NCBI RefSeq assembly: GCF_040629175.1
Contig: NZ_JBEXUX010000042.1
Span: 26,758-90,757, forward strand
Length of the DNA: 64,000 nucleotides
Direction of reading: 5' to 3'
DNA from: Embleya sp040629175
GTDB lineage: Bacteria; Actinomycetota; Actinomycetes; Streptomycetales; Streptomycetaceae
Shown here one piece after another: positions 49,180 to 57,454 of this stretch. The position numbers and the translations under genes were made by a program. Position 1 is the stretch's first letter, and each line of letters opens with the position of its first letter. The notes under the pieces were generated by a model. It worked only from the letters and a program-made list of their open reading frames with translations. It did not search any database and was not told the DNA's origin.

Positions 49180-50349
49180 GTGGTGGGTGTGCGGGGGGCC
49201 TGGTGGGATCGGGCACTGCGGTTGTTGTTGGCCGTGGTGTCGATCCAGGTGTTGATGGTGGCGCAGCCGGCGTGGGCCTGCGGGTGCGGGGCGGCCGTGC
49301 CGGCCGGTGGGCGGACGTTGGCGGTCGGGCAGGAGACGTCGGTGGTGCGCTGGGACGGGCGTACCGAGGAGATCGACATGCGGCTGACCGTGTCGGGGGA
49401 CGCGGAGCAGGCGGCGTGGATCATGCCGGTGCCGACGCGGGCGAGCGTGACGCTCGGGAACGGGGCGCAGTTCGGCGAGTTCGAGCGGGTGGTGGCGCCG
49501 GTCGAGCGGGTTCGGCACCACTTCTGGCCGAGGTCGGGGGAATGGCCCTTCGACGACTCGAAGGGCGACAGGTCGTCCCGTGCGGCGGCCCCGCCGGGAT
49601 CGGGCGGGGTCGAGGTGGTCGGGCGCGAGCGGTTGGGCCCGTTCGACGTCGCGCGGCTCGCGGCCGACGACCCGAAGGCGTTGGGGAGTTGGCTCACGCA
49701 GAACGGCTTCCAGTTGCCCGCCGCGCTCGCGACCGCGCTGGAGCCGTACGTGCGGCAGCGCTGGGAGTACGTGGCGATCCGGCTCGCGCCCGAGGCGCCC
49801 GCCGGCGGCACCGGCCGGCCGGCGACCCTGCGCGGCGCGCTGGATCCGCTGCACCTGAGTTTCGCCTCGGATCGACTGGTCTACCCGATGCGCCTGTCCC
49901 AACTGGCCAAGGTGCCTCAACACTTGCGGCTGTACGTGGTCGCCGCGCACCGCATGGAGCCGCGCTCGGACATCGGCGGCAGGGCTCCGCAGGTGTTGTA
50001 CGCAGGTCGCCCCGGCAGCGGTGGATCGACCGGGATACCGGTCGGGTTGGCCCCGATCGATGGCAAGCCGGCCTTCCTGACCGCGCTCGACCAGGACTTC
50101 CCGACCCCCGCCACCATCACCGACGATCACGAACTGCTCGTCGCCGCCCACGACAAGGGCTATCAACGAGCCACCTACCGGGACGAGTTGCTGAAGGTGG
50201 CCGGGATCCCGGTCTGGCTCCTCTCGGTGCTCGGCGCGCTCGTCGTGCTGCTCGTCGCGGGCCTGGCATGGCGGCGACGTCGCGGCACCCGCAGGCCGCC
50301 GATCGCACCCGGGCCGATCCCGCCGCGCCCGACGCACGCGCCGAGCTGA
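49180..50349 (+). CDS. DUF2330 membrane-anchored exported protein
   Basis: 389 residues. A signal segment (LRLLLAVVSIQVLMVAQPAWA) is followed by CGCGAAVP at the mature N-terminus, an extracytoplasmic beta-rich domain (MRLTVSGDAEQAAWIMPVPTRA), and a C-terminal membrane span (VWLLSVLGALVVLLVAGLAW) with basic tail. ACGC-type start and WIMPVPT are typical of DUF2330; function unknown. GTG at 49180 has GGGGAG seven bases upstream. Ends 18 bases from the convergent amidohydrolase. Confidence 0.85.
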   Translation: MVGVRGAWWDRALRLLLAVVSIQVLMVAQPAWACGCGAAVPAGGRTLAVGQETSVVRWDGRTEEIDMRLTVSGDAEQAAWIMPVPTRASVTLGNGAQFGEFERVVAPVERVRHHFWPRSGEWPFDDSKGDRSSRAAAPPGSGGVEVVGRERLGPFDVARLAADDPKALGSWLTQNGFQLPAALATALEPYVRQRWEYVAIRLAPEAPAGGTGRPATLRGALDPLHLSFASDRLVYPMRLSQLAKVPQHLRLYVVAAHRMEPRSDIGGRAPQVLYAGRPGSGGSTGIPVGLAPIDGKPAFLTALDQDFPTPATITDDHELLVAAHDKGYQRATYRDELLKVAGIPVWLLSVLGALVVLLVAGLAWRRRRGTRRPPIAPGPIPPRPTHAPS

Positions 50350-50367
50350 TCCGCCGTCGCGGCGGCG

Positions 50368-51558
50368 TCAGGCGAGATCCGCCCAGACGCCGCCGACCAT
50401 GACCGCCGTGACGGCGGTGAGCGCCTCGATGCGGTCGAGCGGATTGCCCGCGCACAACAGCAGGTCGGCGTCGTGGCCCGCGCGGAGTCGGCCCTTGCGG
50501 TCGCCCAGCCCGGTCGCATCGGCGGCGACGGAGGTGGCCGAGGCGATGGCCTCGGCCGCCGCGACGCCACCGGCGACCAGATCGGCGATTGCCGTCGGCA
50601 GGTTCCCGTGCGGCTTGCCCGAGCTGATCCCCGAGTCGGCTCCGGAGACGATGCGGACCCCGGCCCGGTGCGCGCGAGCCACGTGGCCGAACCGGACCTC
50701 CGGGGTCGCCCCGATGCGCTCCAGCATCTCGCGGACCGCCGGCGGCGGGACCACGTCGGGGTTCGTTCCGAGCGTGGGACACACGGCGATCCGCCGTACC
50801 GCGAGTCGGTGCAGCAGGTCGTCGGAGATCCGCACGCCCCGGTCGGTCAGGCAGGTGAAGTGCTCGATGCCGTCGGCGTCCGCGTCGAGAGCCTGTTCGA
50901 CGGCGGACAGGCCGTGTGCGTGCACGGTCACCGGCAGCCCGGCGGCGTGCGCCTCGTCCACGATCAGGCGCAGCTCGGCCAGGGTGAACTGACAGCGCAT
51001 CACATCGGTACCCGGGGTCATCGTGCCCCCGCTGCCCATCACCTTGACCACGTCCGCACCGCGCTCGGCCCGCTCCCGAACGGCCGCACGCAGCCCATCG
51101 GGACCCGCCGCCTCACCGCCGAGCCGCCAGCAATGCCCCCCGACGCTGGTGATCGGCGGCCCGGCGGCCAGAATCCTCGGCGCGGGCGTGCCGTCCGCGG
51201 CCCGATCGCGCCGCCGCAGCACCGACCAGTCGCGATCGCCGAGATCGCGCACCACGGTTACGCCGACGGCCAGTTGCCGCCGCAGCGAGTCGGTGATCAC
51301 GGCGTCGAGCCGGTCGGGGGAGTAGTCGGGCAGTCGGTCGAGTGCGCCGTCCAGGCCGTCCCCGCCGAGGTGGCTGTGCAGATCGAACAGGCCCGGGAGC
51401 ACGGTCGCCCCCGGATGCTCGACCACCTGCCAGCCGTCCGGCACGGGAGCCCCAGCCGGCTCCAGGCCGACGATGCGTCCTTGGGCCACGAACACCGCTA
51501 CCGGCCCGTTCACGATGCGCTCGCCGTCGAAGGCCCGCGCCGCTCGGATCACCTGCAT
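50368..51558 (-). CDS. Metal-dependent amidohydrolase (imidazolonepropionase/prolidase-like)
   Basis: 396 residues. The metal motif is DLHSHLGG (His61, His63), then the bridging Lys in DVVKVMGSGG, HAHG, IEHFTCL, and the late Asp in VSGADSGI. These give a two-metal TIM-barrel hydrolase with composite beta domain (RAGHDADLLLCAGNPL). Substrate unknown; close relatives act on dipeptides or cyclic amides. No co-directed neighbour. Confidence 0.9.
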   Translation of the reverse strand: MQVIRAARAFDGERIVNGPVAVFVAQGRIVGLEPAGAPVPDGWQVVEHPGATVLPGLFDLHSHLGGDGLDGALDRLPDYSPDRLDAVITDSLRRQLAVGVTVVRDLGDRDWSVLRRRDRAADGTPAPRILAAGPPITSVGGHCWRLGGEAAGPDGLRAAVRERAERGADVVKVMGSGGTMTPGTDVMRCQFTLAELRLIVDEAHAAGLPVTVHAHGLSAVEQALDADADGIEHFTCLTDRGVRISDDLLHRLAVRRIAVCPTLGTNPDVVPPPAVREMLERIGATPEVRFGHVARAHRAGVRIVSGADSGISSGKPHGNLPTAIADLVAGGVAAAEAIASATSVAADATGLGDRKGRLRAGHDADLLLCAGNPLDRIEALTAVTAVMVGGVWADLA

Positions 51559-52065
51559 CTCGTCTCAACGTCCTTGTTGTCGGTGAGGCATCGTGCGGCC
51601 TCGGTTTCGATGGGGCCGTGCGGTGTGATCCCCTTCGCCGGCCGGGGGACCGCGATGGGGCTCGGTCCCGGGGCAGTTGCTCCCGATGGGGGTGTGGCGT
51701 TGCGGACCGGTCGGCCGCGTCCTTGGAGCCCGGGTCCGGGATCACGAGCGAGGTGACGGCGATCCCGACAAGGGACAAGGACGACAGCTCGGAGCCGAAG
51801 ACGAGCCCGAACGCACCGGCGACCGGCCCGGCACAATTCTCGCCCCCGGTGGGGGCCTTCACACGAAATCACCCGAAGTGGCAGTCGTGCAGGGTGCGAA
51901 CCTGCCGGTCGTTGCCCAGGGCCGGGCCGCGACCACCGCGACCCGACCCCGCCCGCGCCTCCTCGGCCGCCCGTCGACGCCCGATCCGCGCGGGTCCGCC
52001 GCCGCCCCATGGCCGGACGGGGGGCGAAGGGCCCTGTGGTGAAGGGAATCCCGGCGTAGGGGAGT
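51559..52065. other. 507-base region without a firmly supported gene
   Basis: The minus-strand stretch 51862-51700 has strong third-position GC and would encode KAPTGGENCAGPVAGAFG and LSLVGIAVTSLVIPD, but the frame loses this bias and runs into the amidohydrolase gene, so no complete gene is called. Otherwise nothing seen. Confidence 0.45.
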
Positions 52066-52290
52066 TCACCCCATCGGACAGTTCGCCGAGCAGGTGCACG
52101 GCGGGTCCGGGACGGGCCACGGATCGCGCGAGGACCGCTTGTGCCGCTCCGGCGGTACGACGACGCTGACCCCTTCCGGGCCGACCCGGTACACGGCGAT
52201 GGTGATGCCGCTGCCGGGCGGCTCGGGGATCGATTCCGCGTCCGCGTCGGCGAGATGCGAGCCGGTGGGCTTCCGGAGCGGGTGGTTCAT
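52066..52290 (-). CDS. Small hypothetical protein divergent from the XRE regulator
   Basis: 74 residues: NHPLRKPTGSHLADADAESI, an IAVYRVGPEGVSVVVPPE strand pair, and a C-terminal Cys pair CTCSANC. It is soluble and has no known family. ATG at 52290 with AAAGG upstream. Its start faces the XRE gene across about 127 bases, so both may share control. Confidence 0.55.
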   Translation of the reverse strand: MNHPLRKPTGSHLADADAESIPEPPGSGITIAVYRVGPEGVSVVVPPERHKRSSRDPWPVPDPPCTCSANCPMG

Positions 52291-52306
52291 GACAAGGTGC
52301 CTTTCG

Positions 52307-52338
52307 TTGACATACAGCTCAATGCAGTTGTTTGTATG
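52307..52338 (+). promoter_or_regulatory. Candidate promoter/operator ahead of the XRE gene
   Basis: TTGACA at 52307-52312 is followed 19 bases later by TTGTAT (52332-52337), a possible promoter toward the XRE gene. CATACA (52311-52316) and TGTATG (52333-52338) form an inverted repeat that could be an autoregulatory site. Confidence 0.4.
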
Positions 52339-52417
52339 CCAAGAGTGATCACCAGGGCCTACGATCGACAGGGGCCGGGGTTGACTTCGTTCGCTTTCAA
52401 CGATTTCTGGGGGCAAT

Positions 52418-53233
52418 GTGTCCGCAGCCACCGAACTGGACCCCTCGGCGTCCGTACTCACGTTCTATGCGACCGAGTTCCGGCGCGAGCGCGAAAAGCT
52501 CAGGATGACCCAACGCGCGATGGCCAAACGAGCCTGGATGGCCCCATCGCTGCTCAACAAGATCGAGTCGGCAAAGCGCCTGCCGACGGAAGCCCTCTCG
52601 AAGCTGGCCGACGAACTCTTCGGCACGGGCGACCGGTTCCAGCGACTGTGGCCGTTGGTGATCCGGTATGCATATCCGGCGTGGTTCAGGCCGTTCGTCG
52701 AACTCGAAGAGGCCGCGTCGATCATCAAGTCGTTTCAGGTGCAGGTCGTGCCCGGGTTGCTTCAGACGGAGCGGTACGCCCGCGCTGTGCTGGCGGCTGG
52801 ACGTCTTGACCTGAACGACCTGGATGAGCAGGTCAGTGCTCGTTTGCAACGCCAGCGCACTCTCGAACGCGAGGAGCCTCCCGAGTTCCGCGCTGTATTC
52901 GACGAGAACGTCTTGCGCCGTGTTTGGGGCGGGCGTGACGTGGTGCGAGAACAGCTCGAACGAGTGCTTGAGTTGGCCGAGCAACCTCGCTTCGTGATCC
53001 AGGTGCTTTCATACGAATCGGGGGGTCACGCAGGGGTTGGCGGGCCGTTCACAGCGCTTACGCTGGATGAAGGACCAGACGTGGTCTACGTGGATGGATT
53101 TCTGCAGGGCCAGATCCTGGCAGCTCCGGTGGATGTGAAGGCGGCTCGGCGCGTCTACGATCTGCTGGTTGCCGAGGCCCTTTCGCCCACGCGGTCAATC
53201 GACCTGATCGCTTCCGTGCTGAAGGAACTGTGA
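52418..53233 (+). CDS. XRE-family regulator with DUF5753 domain
   Basis: 271 residues. The HTH_XRE domain lies at about 16-65 (RREREKLRMTQRAMAKRAW, LLNKIESAKRLP), followed by DUF5753 (YAYPAWFRPFVELEEAA, VQVVPGLLQTERYARAVL, LLVAEALSPTRS). These proteins pair with DUF397 genes in Streptomyces, for example in BldB/WhiJ-like regulatory sets. GTG at 52418 follows GGGGGCAAT. Three DUF397 genes come next. Confidence 0.92.
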   Translation: MSAATELDPSASVLTFYATEFRREREKLRMTQRAMAKRAWMAPSLLNKIESAKRLPTEALSKLADELFGTGDRFQRLWPLVIRYAYPAWFRPFVELEEAASIIKSFQVQVVPGLLQTERYARAVLAAGRLDLNDLDEQVSARLQRQRTLEREEPPEFRAVFDENVLRRVWGGRDVVREQLERVLELAEQPRFVIQVLSYESGGHAGVGGPFTALTLDEGPDVVYVDGFLQGQILAAPVDVKAARRVYDLLVAEALSPTRSIDLIASVLKEL

Positions 53234-53237
53234 GCCC

Positions 53238-53435
53238 ATGATCACAAACGCAACAATGCCCCACCGTTGGCGGAAGAGCAGTTACAGCACCAACAACGGC
53301 GGTGACTGTGTCGAGGTTGCCACCACCCTCGCCGCCGTCCCCGTCCGCGACAGCAAGGCCCCCGCGCTCGGCCATCTCACCATTGCCCCCGCCGCCTGGT
53401 CCGTCCTGCTGACCGCCTTGCACGCGACCCGATGA
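53238..53435 (+). CDS. DUF397 protein, copy 1
   Basis: 65 residues. The DUF397 core is WRKSSYSTNNGGDCVEV, VPVRDSKAPALGHLTI, and a final helix WSVLLTALH. It starts five bases after the XRE gene's stop. DUF397 proteins are small partners of XRE/DUF5753 regulators; some appear to act as antitoxin-like or effector partners. Confidence 0.9.
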   Translation: MITNATMPHRWRKSSYSTNNGGDCVEVATTLAAVPVRDSKAPALGHLTIAPAAWSVLLTALHATR

Positions 53436-53505
53436 ACCCCCGTGCTCCGCCGCCTACTTCCGGGCGGCGGAGCCCGGATCGTCCACGAAAGGACCCCATG
53501 AGCCC

Positions 53506-53694
53506 ATGACTGGCCCCACGTCCCACCGTTGGCGAAAGAGCAGTCACAGCAGTGACAACGGCGGTGACTGTGTCGAGGTTGCCGACGGCTTCGCCGCCGT
53601 CCCCGTCCGCGACAGCAAGGCCCCCGCCCTCGGCCACCTCACCATTGCCCCCGCCGCGTGGTCGGCCCTGCTGGCGACCCTGCACGCAGCCTGA
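53506..53694 (+). CDS. DUF397 protein, copy 2
   Basis: 62 residues, nearly identical to copies 1 and 3 (WRKSSHSSDNGGDCVEV, VPVRDSKAPALGHLTI). The intergenic leader with CCACGAAAGGACCCC is shared with copy 3, giving the same AAAGGA ribosome region. Confidence 0.9.
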   Translation: MTGPTSHRWRKSSHSSDNGGDCVEVADGFAAVPVRDSKAPALGHLTIAPAAWSALLATLHAA

Positions 53695-53767
53695 CCAACT
53701 CCCGGGTTCCGCCGCCCACTTCCGGATGACGGAGCCCGGATCGTCCACGAAAGGACCCCGTGAGCCC

Positions 53768-53956
53768 ATGACCGGTCCCACGCCTCACCGTTGGCGAAAG
53801 AGCAGTCACAGCAGCAACAACGGTGGCAACTGCGTCGAGGTTGCCTCCGTCCTCGCCGGCGTCCCCGTCCGAGACAGCAAGACCCCCACCCTCGGACACC
53901 TCACCATCGCCCCCGCTGCGTGGTCCGCCCTGCTGACCACCCTGCACGCGGCCTGA
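53768..53956 (+). CDS. DUF397 protein, copy 3
   Basis: 62 residues (WRKSSHSSNNGGNCVEV, VPVRDSKTPTLGHLTI). More diverged than copy 2 at Asp-to-Asn and Ala-to-Thr sites, but all core positions are intact. Confidence 0.88.
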   Translation: MTGPTPHRWRKSSHSSNNGGNCVEVASVLAGVPVRDSKTPTLGHLTIAPAAWSALLTTLHAA

Positions 53957-54035
53957 CGGATCATCAGGCTCCTTCACCGCGCGGGTGTGGCAAGATCGGG
54001 CGCATGATCTCCAGAATCGAGTCCTCCGTCCGCCT

Positions 54036-55157
54036 GTGAGCGAGACGCCCGGGACTGGACTGCCCGGCACCCCCATCACGCTGTTCAGCCATGCGCTCCG
54101 GCTCCATCAACAGACGCCGGACCAGCCCCTTCCACGTGAAGGCCAGCCGTATCCCGACGCGGAACGGCGACAGCGGGAAGCATCTCCTGAAGCGCCACGA
54201 GACCGGACCCTCGTGGGGACCGACGTCGCCCGAATCCTCGACGAACACTTCGCGGATCCGAACGCGTCGCCGAAGCTGTTGGCCGACCGCTTCCACGGCC
54301 TCTACATCCCGATCCACCACAACGACAACATCGCCGCCGCCGCCCGCAGGGCCGGGGAGAGCCGGAGCCGCGAGGCCGGCCGGTGGTTGGTGCGGCACGG
54401 GACCGATACCGACCCGGTCACCATCGGGCTTGCCCTGCTCGCCGAAGTCGGCACGGCGGACGACATCCCGCTGATCCAGACCATCGGACTGCTCTCCCTC
54501 ACGTTCGGTCCGCTCGCGGCTCATGCCCTCGAACGCCTGCCCGACGGGGCGACCGCACTGATCTGGCTGGCCGAACGGGTCACCGGATGGGGCCGGGTCT
54601 ACGTGGTGGAGTCCCTGTGTCGGCTCACCGACGAACACCCCGCCGTCCGGCCCTGGTTGCTGCGCCGCGCCGCCGACGGTGACTTTCTCAACGCCTACTT
54701 CGCCGGCCGGGTCGCACACGTCGCCAGGCTGCACGAAGCCGTCGCGGACTTCGGGAACGATGCCGAACTGTTCGACCAGGCGACCCTGATCCTGCACACG
54801 ATGACCTACTCCGAAGGCATGGGCGAGACCCTGCGCCACTACCCACACAGCGCCCCCGTGCTGGAGGCGTACGTCCGACACCTCGAACGCGTCGAGCCGG
54901 CGGCCCGGCACTACTTCGTCGCCGCGACGATCGCCCACTACCTGACCAAGGAGAAGCCCGAACGGCCCGAATTCGAGCTGCGTTGGCAGCAGATCCGAGC
55001 CTCCTGCCTCGCACTCCTCGACCGGCACGACTGGTGCGACACGGCCCGGCACGGCCTCGCCGCCGAGGACGCCCGGCTGACCTGGCTCGCGGACTCCGTG
55101 GCGGCGGAACTCGAACTGCGCGCCTTCCTCGACGACCGACCGGAACCCGAGGCGTAA
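54036..55157 (+). CDS. Helical repeat-like conserved hypothetical protein
   Basis: 373 residues, mostly helices, no membrane segment. Seen: FSHALRLHQQTPDQPLPREG, DVARILDEHFADPNASPKLL, RWLVRHGTDTDPVTIGLALL, DIPLIQTIGLLSLTFGPLAA, WGRVYVVESLCRLTDEHP. Such HEAT-like proteins are common in Streptomyces and have no known role. GTG at 54036 was chosen at a conserved-looking N-terminus; a tiny 11-codon frame at 54004-54039 overlaps it by GTGA but is not called. Confidence 0.78.
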   Translation: MSETPGTGLPGTPITLFSHALRLHQQTPDQPLPREGQPYPDAERRQREASPEAPRDRTLVGTDVARILDEHFADPNASPKLLADRFHGLYIPIHHNDNIAAAARRAGESRSREAGRWLVRHGTDTDPVTIGLALLAEVGTADDIPLIQTIGLLSLTFGPLAAHALERLPDGATALIWLAERVTGWGRVYVVESLCRLTDEHPAVRPWLLRRAADGDFLNAYFAGRVAHVARLHEAVADFGNDAELFDQATLILHTMTYSEGMGETLRHYPHSAPVLEAYVRHLERVEPAARHYFVAATIAHYLTKEKPERPEFELRWQQIRASCLALLDRHDWCDTARHGLAAEDARLTWLADSVAAELELRAFLDDRPEPEA

Positions 55158-55170
55158 CGAACACCCCGCA

Positions 55171-55207
55171 GCGCCGGCCGCCCCGTCCCCACCGGGGCTG
55201 CCGGCGC
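55171..55207. terminator. Bidirectional hairpin between convergent genes
   Basis: GCGCCGGCCGCCCCG / CGGGGCTGCCGGCGC, a 15-base stem with one mismatch and a seven-base loop, lies between the helical-repeat gene and rmdB. Confidence 0.7.
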
Positions 55208-55213
55208 CCGGCT

Positions 55214-57322
55214 TCACCCGACGTCGGCCCGGCGGTGGTTGAGGATCTCCGTGGGCACCGCCGGGGTCGCGTGGGCGCCGGCGCCGTGGCGGAGGAGCCA
55301 GGCGGTGGCCTCGGCGCTGGGGAGGGCCTTGGACATCAGCCAGCCCTGGGCCGCGTCGCAGCCGAGTTCGCGCAGGCGTTGGTAGGTGGCCTCGTCCTCG
55401 ACGCCCTCGGCGACCACGCGCAGGCCCAGGGAGTGGGCCAGTTGCACGATCGAGCAGACGATCGCGGCGTCCTCCTCGTTCATGGTCAACCGGGCCACGA
55501 ACGAGCGGTCGATCTTGATCTCGCTGACCGGGATGTGCCGCAGATGCACGAGCGAGGAATAGCCCGTACCGAAGTCGTCCAGGGACAGCCGCACGCCCAA
55601 CCGGCGCAGCGCCTCCAGCGATTCGGCGGCCCGTTGCGGCTCTTCGAGGAGCACCCGTTCGGTGATCTCCAACTGCAACGCGCCCGCCGCGACGTCGTGT
55701 TCGCGCAGGCCGGCGGCCACCGAGTCGGCGAAGGAGGGGACGTGGATGTCCCGGGCGGAGATGTTCACCGCGACAGGGACGTCGATGCCCTCCACATGCC
55801 AGCGCGCCACCTGGTCCAGCGCGACGTCCACCACGTAGCGGGTGAGTCGGGGCATCAGCCCGGTCTGTTCGGCCAAAAGCACGAACTCCTCGGGGGAGAC
55901 CTGCCCCCGGGTCGGATGGCGCCAGCGCACGAGCGCCTCGCAGCCGTCCACCCGACCGTCCGCGAGCCGAATTTTCGGCTGGTAATGCAGCTCGACCTCG
56001 TGATTGTCCAACGCCCGGCGCAGATCACCGAGCAGCAGCAGCTTGTCCCGGGTGTTCACGTCACGCGAGTCGTCGTACAACTCCACGCCGCTGCGCGAGC
56101 GTTTGGCCAAGTACATGGCCACGTCGGCGTATTGCAGCAGTCCGAGCACGTCCGAGGCGTGATCGGGGAAGATCGCCACACCGACGCTGGCCTCCACGTC
56201 CAGGGTCAACTCGTCCAGGTCGAACGGCTCGCCGATCCGGTCCACGATGCGATGCGCGAGGCCCAGGACCACCTCCTGCGCGGTCTGTCGGTCCGTGCCC
56301 ATGTCCAACCCCGGCAGCAACAGGGCGAATTCGTCCCCGCCGAGGCGGGCCACCGTGTCGCCGGGGCGGACCAGCGTCTCCAGGCGCGCGCCGACCTGCT
56401 GTAACAGCCGGTCGCCGGCGACATGTCCGAGTGTGTCGTTGACCTCGTGGAAGCGGTGCAGGTCGAGCAGCAGGAGGGCGACCCGCCCACCGCGCCCGCC
56501 GGCCCGCCCGAGTGCCTCCTCGCCGCGCTCCAACAGCAGCCGCCGATTCGGCAGTCCGGTCAGCGCGTCGTGCCGCGACTCCTGCTCGCGGTCGAAGCGC
56601 ACCATCGTGCTCTGGTACAGCGTGTGCAGCGGGACCACGAACAGCGGGAGCAGCCAAGGCTCTTCGGCGGCGACCACGGCGATCACCGGGGACAGCCCGA
56701 TCAGCGCGCCGTGCGAGACCGCCCGGGCGCGCATCTCGGCGCGGGCCAGCGCGAGCACACTCGTGCCCCGCCAACTGGCCCGGACGAACCACCCGGAGAT
56801 CTGCGACACCGCCGACATCGCGAGCCCGGCGAGCGCGACCACGGGGAAGTCCGCCACGTGCAGCGCCCGTGTCTCGTCCGGGCCCGGGTCGATGCCGAAC
56901 AACCCCAGCACCAGGTCGGCGGCGATGAAGGAGAGTACGTAGTGGCCGATCGTGTAGCCGATCCGCCACCACGAATCACGTCTGAGCAGGCCGGACACCA
57001 GGATCGGCACGGCCTGCCACAGCGCCGCGATCTGCCACCCGTGCACGAGCAACAGGCCGAACGTGATGGCGATCGACGGCATCGCGCCGGGGACGTACAA
57101 CCCCCGGCGCGTGAGCGCGGTGTACCCGCCGTCGATCGACACCAGCGCGAGCATGATCCACACGCCGGGTGTCAGCGGGATGGGACACCGACCGTCGGCC
57201 ACGGCGAGCGTGGGCGGCACGACGAGCGCGCACAGGCCCAGTAACGCCACGATCCCGGTGTGGATGAAGAATGCCCGCGGTCGTGCCAGTCGCGACAGGT
57301 CAGTCCTGCCGATCCGACCCAT
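55214..57322 (-). CDS. rmdB: Membrane GGDEF/EAL c-di-GMP enzyme (RmdB-like)
   Basis: 702 residues. About seven hydrophobic segments form the N-terminal region (FFIHTGIVALLGLCALVV through PWLLPLFVVPLHTLY). The GGDEF domain has an intact active-site motif at 328-332 (ARLGGDEFALL), and the EAL domain has EALVRWRHP (462-464), LQLEITERV, DDFGTGYSSL and IKIDRSFV. Both halves keep the residues usually needed for synthesis and hydrolysis of c-di-GMP. Position upstream of ligA matches S. coelicolor RmdB (SCO5495) as I recall. ATG at 57322 follows GGGAG. Confidence 0.9.
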   Translation of the reverse strand: MGRIGRTDLSRLARPRAFFIHTGIVALLGLCALVVPPTLAVADGRCPIPLTPGVWIMLALVSIDGGYTALTRRGLYVPGAMPSIAITFGLLLVHGWQIAALWQAVPILVSGLLRRDSWWRIGYTIGHYVLSFIAADLVLGLFGIDPGPDETRALHVADFPVVALAGLAMSAVSQISGWFVRASWRGTSVLALARAEMRARAVSHGALIGLSPVIAVVAAEEPWLLPLFVVPLHTLYQSTMVRFDREQESRHDALTGLPNRRLLLERGEEALGRAGGRGGRVALLLLDLHRFHEVNDTLGHVAGDRLLQQVGARLETLVRPGDTVARLGGDEFALLLPGLDMGTDRQTAQEVVLGLAHRIVDRIGEPFDLDELTLDVEASVGVAIFPDHASDVLGLLQYADVAMYLAKRSRSGVELYDDSRDVNTRDKLLLLGDLRRALDNHEVELHYQPKIRLADGRVDGCEALVRWRHPTRGQVSPEEFVLLAEQTGLMPRLTRYVVDVALDQVARWHVEGIDVPVAVNISARDIHVPSFADSVAAGLREHDVAAGALQLEITERVLLEEPQRAAESLEALRRLGVRLSLDDFGTGYSSLVHLRHIPVSEIKIDRSFVARLTMNEEDAAIVCSIVQLAHSLGLRVVAEGVEDEATYQRLRELGCDAAQGWLMSKALPSAEATAWLLRHGAGAHATPAVPTEILNHRRADVG

Positions 57323-57454
57323 GCGCCTGCTCCCTGCGGCCTCGTCGGGCGGCATCCCGGGCGCCGGGACGGGTACGCCTGTGGGGCACCGAGCCCGCCG
57401 GGTGGGCAAGCTCCCGCTCAGGGTAGGTCGTTCCGGCGGTGCGGGGGAGGGGAA

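Larger units (their letters stand above)
53238..53956 (+). repeat. Triplicated DUF397 unit (about 262-268 bases)
   Basis: Three tandem gene units start at 53238, 53506 and 53768. Genes and spacers are alike; the leader with GGATCGTCCACGAAAGGACC recurs at about 53475 and 53738. This indicates unequal exchange. Confidence 0.9.

Noticed and set aside
54004..54039. Eleven-codon frame (ISRIESSVRL) ending over the helical-repeat gene start
   Set aside because: Too short to judge; no ribosome site. It may only be the leader of the next gene.
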